Notes under the pieces: generated by a model
What the model was told of the DNA's origin: nothing
Databases searched by the model: none
Seen by the model: the letters and a program-made list of their open reading frames with translations, nothing else
Shown here: positions 58,331 through 64,000 of the stretch, piece after piece
Layout of the letters: every line of letters begins with the position of its first letter
Numbering within the stretch: position 1 is the stretch's first letter
Assembly (NCBI GenBank): GCA_029532625.1
Contig: JARFXM010000009.1
Span: 5,445,501-5,509,500 of the forward strand
DNA from: Lomentospora prolificans
Lineage: Eukaryota > Ascomycota > Sordariomycetes > Microascales > Microascaceae
Length of the DNA: 64,000 nucleotides
Direction: 5' to 3'
Translations under genes and position numbers: made by a program

Positions 58331-59864
58331 CTCGCACATTCCCCCCCCGCGGCCGCCGGTTTGGATTGGGACGAATGGTAAACTAATCGTAGCTGGCGTC
58401 GGCCAAGAGAACGAACGTTCAGTGCTCCGCGGGGAGCCAGCCACAATTTGCTCAAATGCCCTCACATTGGGTAGCATGAACCAATCGCTGCGAGGAACAG
58501 ACGGATGCTGATTGGGTCGAGGAGGTGTCGAAACCCAATCGGGGATTTTCGAGTATGAGCTAGGATCCGTTTGGTCGTTGTCAGTGTGGATGGCGGAGTG
58601 GCCTGGCCTGGCGGAGTGGGTTTGGGAATGGAAACGGGAACGGGAACGGGAAACCCCTCAAACAAAACTTGCTCACCATTGCTCAAGTAAGTACCTTCGC
58701 CACGCAAATCCGGTGATACGCTACTTCCGCCCAACGCTCCTTCTCTCATAGGACATCTGGACACGACCTGGCTAGCGGAAACCACACCTTCGGCTTCGCT
58801 GCTCAAACGCTCTGCGGGCGGGCATCGCTGGCGAGCACGTTTGAGGCTGTCTGCTTCCTCATGCCATCTGAAAAATATACGGCCGAAAGCCCTGTGTTAT
58901 GCTTACATCCGCCAGCGCTGATGTTTTTTTTTCTCGGCCGGATGCACTCGCTGGGCGTTTGGTCAGTAGACCCCAGCCTAGCCCTGGCCCTCCCACAGGA
59001 CTAGCAGGTAGCTTCCCTGGCCAGGCAGGCGGAGCGTTTGTGTGTCCACAGAGGGCCCAGCCAGCTGCCTGGCTGGCGAAGTGGACTTTAGAGCTCTCCT
59101 TCCACCCCGGTCCCATTACCCCTCCAGGTACTTAGTTTATTTGCTCATCGCGAAGCTCAGGAAGCCAGCATCGTCTCTCGCTGGCTCTGTAGCTCAGCAT
59201 GGGTAATGTGCTTTGAGAGAATCCCAGCTCCTTCCAACCGTTAGGCGCATGAGATCCTTCCTCCGAATCGTCGTTGGGTCCAAGTCTTCCGCATTGCCAC
59301 CAAAGCTGGCTATTCCCGCCGTGGCGAACACAAAATAAAGGCTAGCAAATAGCCAGCTTTTTAGCCCGAGTCCTGGCCGACAAAGGACCTCAACAGCTGG
59401 CTGGCCTCCTGGAATAATAACTTGCTCCGTGACTTGCGGCCAAAACGCCTCCGTGCTCGTCTCGTCTTTAGTTCCCACAGGATTGTCCCGGTTGCGCCGG
59501 CATCCAAAGTAGTCTTGGCCCAGGTAGCATTGCCAGCGGTTGGTCTTGGGTATTGACCCCCATTTCCATTTCCAGCCCGCACATTATTAGTGGACCAGCT
59601 GCTTTGACTCTGGTAGTAGTAGTACTCCCGCACTTGCCTTGCCTTAACTCGGATTTCCGATGCCATTTATATAGAGAGAGAGTACTTTGCTTCCATCTCT
59701 GTCGTCATTGTCTAAAACCTCTCTCCTACCTCTTCTTTCTTATATCTTTCCTTTCCCACTCTGCATCTACTCAAATTTGCAATCCAATCTCCCTTCCAAA
59801 CCCTTTCTCGAAACCCCAATTGACAAATCTCCAGCTCAAACCCTCAATCTCTCCAGCAGCAACA

Positions 59865-60692
59865 ATGGCTCCCCTCTCCGCCCTCCTCCTCTCCCTCCTC
59901 GCCTCCTCCGCCACCGCCCACTTCACAATCGACTACCCCCCCTTCGCCAAGCCCAGCGACGAAAGCAAGCTCGCCAGCGGCCCCTGCGGCGGCGCCGACC
60001 TCAACTTCCAAGACGGCACCGTCACCGACTTCCACGTCTCCGGCGACGCCATCGCCACCACCGGCACTCACCCCCAGGCCAACTGGCTCTTCCGCGCTAC
60101 TACCGACATCACCGGCGCCTCCAACTGGACAAAGGTCTGGCCCATTGTCGAGCAGAGCGGCCTTGGGAAGCTTTGCCAGCCGAGCATTACTGTGCCCGAG
60201 GAGTGGGTTGGGAAGCAGGGGCTTATTGGCGTTGTTGCTCATGCTGAGGATGGTGTTCTCTATGGCGTGAGTTTTTTCTTTTTTTTTTTTTTTTTTTTTC
60301 TTTTTCTTCCTTCTTTTTTTCATCAGCTTTTCTGCCCTCGTTTTTGAAACATGATCCTAACCAAAAAACCAAAAAAACTCTAGTGCTCCCAAGTCACATT
60401 CGTCAAAGGCACCGGCGAACAACCCTCCACCTGCAAAAACACCACCTCCAACTTCTCCTTCACCTCCGACTCCGACCTAGAAGCCCTCGTCGACGGCGAC
60501 TCCTCCTCCGGCTCCGGCTCCAACTCCACCGACGGAGGCAGCAGCTCCGGTGGCGACAGCGGCAGCGGCGGTGACGGCTCCTCCGGCGGTGGCAACAACG
60601 GCGGCAACGAGGGCGCCGCCTCGGCTCTCGGCTCTAGCTTCTTTGCCATGCTCTCTGCTGCTACCCTCGTTGCTGGCGTCTTTGTTCTCTAA
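59865..60692 (+). CDS. X325/BIM1-like copper-binding surface protein, GPI-type
   Basis: Exons 59865-60266 and 60384-60692 give 236 aa; the 117-bp intron (GTGAGT donor, CTCTAG acceptor) carries a long T-rich tract. The signal peptide is residues 1-18 (ending SSATA), so the mature protein begins with His19, as required for a histidine brace. His69 in THPQANW is the likely second copper ligand. The CGG motif, EEWVGKQGLIGV and GVLYGCSQVTF match the X325 LPMO-like family, whose Cryptococcus member BIM1 aids copper acquisition and which lacks sugar oxidation. A Ser/Gly/Asn-rich linker from ~165 and a hydrophobic C-terminus (SFFAMLSAATLVAGVFVL) indicate GPI anchoring. The neighbouring reductase supports a metal role. 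Confidence 0.88.
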
Positions 60693-61181
60693 AATTGTCT
60701 GTCCCGGCTTGTTGTTCGGAATTGGGGATTCAGAGGTCTTTGTTTGGGTTTAATGTATAGTAATATGTATATGGCTACACGATACCAATGCGTTTAGGGA
60801 GATGAGACCGTCGAAGAACGGGTGTGTCCACCATTGGTGTTTAAACGAAACATATATCATGAGTAGATTGAAGAAGTGAATGGACATTCCTTGAAAACGA
60901 ATTAACAAAATTACATTTTGATACTTTTTAGCCTTTGGCTCAATCTCTCCTCCGCGTTCTAAAAATCTCTGGAAAAAAGAAGAAAGAAAGTCTTTTCGTC
61001 GTGTATAAGCGCCGAGGGAAACAGCGTAATAATACAGGGAGAGCAGATTATCCCCAGAACGGTGAAAAGCCATCCCATCCTCCACCATTCCCCCTTTCAA
61101 AGCCATGTCCCCATTCTACTTGAAACAGAGAAAAAAAAAAAAGCGTTGTTCGTCAAATCGTGACATTCCAATTCCTTATCC
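60693..61181. other. Convergent 3' region of X325 and Doa10 genes
   Basis: About 490 bp between facing stop codons, AT-rich with an A run near 61128-61142. It is expected to hold both polyadenylation sites. No gene. Confidence 0.6.
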
Positions 61182-64000
61182 TTAGGCTCTCGTCGTCACC
61201 GCCGTCCCCACGCCGAAATTATGAAGCCTCTCCCCAATAAGATACGCCTCGTCTCTGATCCTTGACTTCCACCCCCTAAACACGCCCACAAGGCTCCAAA
61301 CCATCGTCGAGCTGAGCGCCACGAGCGCCGCCGACAGAAAGCTTAGCCTGTAAATCAGCGCCATCGAGACTGGGTCGTCCGAGACGCGCTCAAACACGCC
61401 CGCCGCGACGAGAAGCTTCTTGATAAGGGGCACAATGACCACGGGCGGTGCCGCGATGGCGATGAGGCAGAGCACGATGGCGGGTATGACGAACGCGCGC
61501 GTGAGGACCTTGACGTCGGGCCGGAGCCAGCCGCGGCGGAAGACGGCCTGGCTGGCGTTGGCGAGAGGCGTACCCGCAAAAGTGCCCTTGAGGAGGCGCG
61601 TGGCGAGCTTGAGATAGAGCAACCCGAGCGTCCAGGCCTGGACGGCGCGGATCGTGTGGATACTGTTGGCTGCGGCGAGTGCCTCGCCGACGTCCGGCAC
61701 CGCGCCAGGCGTCATGGTCGGCGCCTTGGGGGGTGACATGTACGTGTGAAGAGGAATGATGAGGTAGAGTTCCACGAGCGCACTGGCGAGGAGGGGGAAG
61801 AAGATGAACACGTTAAGGTAAGCGTAGACGAGCTGCACGCCGTGGAGGACGATGATGGCCACTCGCTTTGCCGCCTCGGGCCCGGAGATGGCGTTCAGCG
61901 CCGCACCACCCCAAGCGCGTAGCTTCTTCGTGAGCGCGCCGGCTCGGAAGACGGAATATGCAATTGTGCCGAGGACGTAGATTCCGATGCTAAAAGCATA
62001 GATATCATTGGTGCGCACGTGGTCCGGAAGTAGGCACTTGAAGAGCCGCCGACCCACGATGAGCGGAATGATTGTCAAGCTCACGCCTGTAACAGCGGCA
62101 AACATCCAGATGAGGAAGATGAAGAGGAAAACGCGCACACGGAAGTGCGGAGGCAGATACACCAGCTGATACTGCTCGGTAAAGTACTGTTCTAGGTTAG
62201 GGACGTTGCCGAGCGGGACCTGGGTAGTCTCGTGCACGTCAAGGAAGACCTTTCGCCCCTTGGGGATACGGACCTGGTCCGACGCCGGCGTGCGAACAAA
62301 ACGTCCGTCCCGGCGAAGCTGGCCCTCACGCACGAGCTTCCTCTTGATCTTGGAGAGCGACCCCATCTTACGGGTGGCAGATGGGTTGGCATTGAAAAGG
62401 TTAGACACAATGTCATTCCAAGTTCGCGGAGCCACATTGTTGTCGTCGTCGATGTGTAGGAATTGCTTTCGGTACCAGGGAAGCGCGTGATGTGGCGACC
62501 CCGCTGGGAGAACAAGTTTGCCCTCTTCGTCGACCTGGCGCTGCCCGAACAAGAACCAGGTCAATCTCAACAGGCGAGCGCACTGTTTGAACCACCAGGT
62601 GTACATGGCGTGAAGCGCGTCGCTGGGCCGCAGCACCCTCACAGCTAGCGGCATGAGGAAGTTGTAGAAGAGAAGGTCGACGGGAAACTCGAGTACCGGC
62701 TCGTTGGAGGAGTAGTGGATCGGTAAGACGTCCGAGGCGAGGCCCAAGGTCCACACAACGCCGCCTAGACAAATGACGACGAGGCCGCCATAGACCAACG
62801 CCGAGAACATAATCTTGCGAAGTTGAGTAAAAAAGTTCCTCTCGAGGACATCCCTAACGGGGTGGAACTCTGGGTCATCCGGGTCTCTAATAAAGTCTAG
62901 GCGCGGTGTTAGTCGTAGGAAACGGAAGCGCAAGAGCCAGGATAGAACTTACACAAGACGCCCTTTCGCATGATCTTGCGGCACATAGATACAAAAAGCG
63001 CAAAGTGGAACATGTACCCAGTTCCCACGAACCAGTGGACAAAGATGGACGTCAGGGGATAGTTCACGCTAAAGTCGTATCGAGACTTGATAGTCGCGTG
63101 CTCAAAGAGAGGGAGAAGCGCCGCGTCCATGAGCAAACCGCAGTAGAGTGGGAAGACCAACATCTCGATACCGATGATAAGAATGACTTTTGTCACGCCA
63201 CTAGCTTGGTTGATGAGGTCGACGATGGAAGCCTCCCAATCCTGACCGAGCTGCCCAGAGGAGAAGGGCGCGCCGCGCGTAACGTACAGGGTCGCAAGGA
63301 AGGCGAAGCTCAAGTAACCCGCCAGAATGGCCCAGAACCTGTCCGATCCAGACCACGACGCAAGAGCCGGGTTGATTTCTAGTGGCGGGGCTGAGTTGAG
63401 GTCGATGATCCAGGAACCTGGCGTTAGAATCGAAGTCGCGGCCGAAATGGTCGTGTTCTTGGCGAGACCCGCAAAATTAACGGTATTGGTTAAAAACGTG
63501 TTTGCGACCTCCGAAACGGGAGACTCGATGGTGAAGCTAATCGTATTCCAGACAGCCATGATAGCGGCCGCCACATGTCCCTTCAGCTCAAGGAGTGCGC
63601 TATGGCTGACGGCGGAAAAGTTTTGAATTTCGGAGGCATGGAAGGGAAAGTCGTCGAAGAAGCCCGAGGACAAACGGGACGAGGCGTTGGCAGTCAGCTC
63701 CCAAGTGTATGTCATGCTAGAGCCAACGGATTCCATACGCGCTGCTTGACCCGTCATCCGTGATAAGACGGAAAGCGTAGACAATGTCGCCCAGGAGAGG
63801 GCACCAGCCACTACTGCAGTTAGGTCCTGAACGAACTTGGCGGCTGCGAAGAGCATGCGAACGAGGCGCATGGGATTGGCCGCTACACAGATCGCTGTCC
63901 GGCCAAGATTGTAGGGCAGGAATATGCAGACGAAGATGGCGATAAAGACGAGGCAAGCGCAGAAAACTGCGTTCTGGAAAAGTCCGCCAATGGGGCCCCT
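61182..64000 (-). CDS. doa10: Doa10/SSM4 (MARCH6-type) ER ubiquitin ligase, C-terminal part
   Basis: Partial: the gene enters from the right edge, so the N-terminal RING-CH domain is outside the window. Exons >64000-62953 and 62896-61182, joined across a 56-bp intron (GTAAGT donor, CCTAG acceptor), give the last ~920 residues. About ten or more membrane helices are visible, with Doa10 landmarks: LFQNAVFCACL and FLPYNLGRTAI near the edge, RKGVLYFIRDPDDPEFHPVRD across the splice, TQLRKIMFSALVYGG, and a C-terminus ending RDEAYLIGERLHNFG, the conserved C-terminal element. Doa10 is an ER and inner-nuclear-membrane E3 that ubiquitinates ERAD-C and nuclear degron substrates and acts as a retrotranslocase. 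No breaks are seen. It is convergent with the X325 gene. Confidence 0.93.

Larger units (their letters stand above)
57280..59864. promoter_or_regulatory. Shared upstream region of ferric reductase and X325 gene
   Basis: 2.6 kb between two divergent start codons. It holds an A(27) run at 57470-57496, a CA microsatellite at 58313-58330, several GCTGGC/GCCAGC words (59058-59076, 59394-59405) and TTATATA at 59667-59673 followed by a GA run, which may be the X325 TATA region. I looked for the iron-repressor GATA-type site ATCWGATAA and saw no exact copy. No gene is supportable inside it. Confidence 0.45.

Noticed and set aside
59183..59260. tRNA-like A-box text (GGCTCTGTAGCTCAGC)
   Set aside because: No B box (GGTTCRANYCC) at the right distance and no acceptor-stem pairing.

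Overview
The window looks like nuclear DNA of a filamentous ascomycete (Pezizomycotina, most likely a Sordariomycete). The evidence is protein-coding genes interrupted by short GT-AG introns of about 55-120 bp with CTAAC-type branch sites, a NACHT-ankyrin NLR of fungal type, a DUF1996 secreted protein, an X325/BIM1-type copper protein and a fungal ferric reductase. No prokaryotic operons, CRISPR arrays, tRNAs or rRNAs were recognised. Coding regions are GC-rich at third positions. Intergenic DNA is long, not obviously AT-rich, and carries many A/T homopolymers plus a recurring GCTGGC/GCCAGC word.

Layout: (1) 1-12.1 kb is essentially gene-free. (2) 12.2-18.9 kb holds a divergent pair, a nucleolar UTP16-like SSU-processome protein (-) and a mitochondrial repeat protein (+), then a secreted serine beta-lactamase-like hydrolase (+) with an acidic tail. 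(3) 18.9-27.8 kb is gene-free and ends in a long pyrimidine-rich leader for a four-helix membrane protein (27.8-29.2 kb). (4) 29.2-41.3 kb contains only a decayed dynamin-family GTPase pseudogene (31.9-34.0 kb). (5) 41.3-64 kb is the gene-dense part: DUF1996 secreted protein (+), MFS exporter with a GC-AG intron (+), arginyl-tRNA synthetase with an in-frame mitochondrial-type leader (-), NACHT-ankyrin NLR (-), ferric reductase (-), X325/BIM1-like GPI-type copper protein (+), and the C-terminal ~920 residues of the ER/nuclear-envelope ubiquitin ligase Doa10 (-), which runs off the right edge.

Functional links that can be argued: ferric reductase and the X325 copper protein diverge from a shared 2.6-kb region and could form a surface metal-uptake pair. 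Synthetase and Doa10 are housekeeping genes around an NLR typical of variable fungal incompatibility/immunity loci. All splice sites were chosen by hand from consensus and reading frame; every assembled CDS has a length divisible by three.
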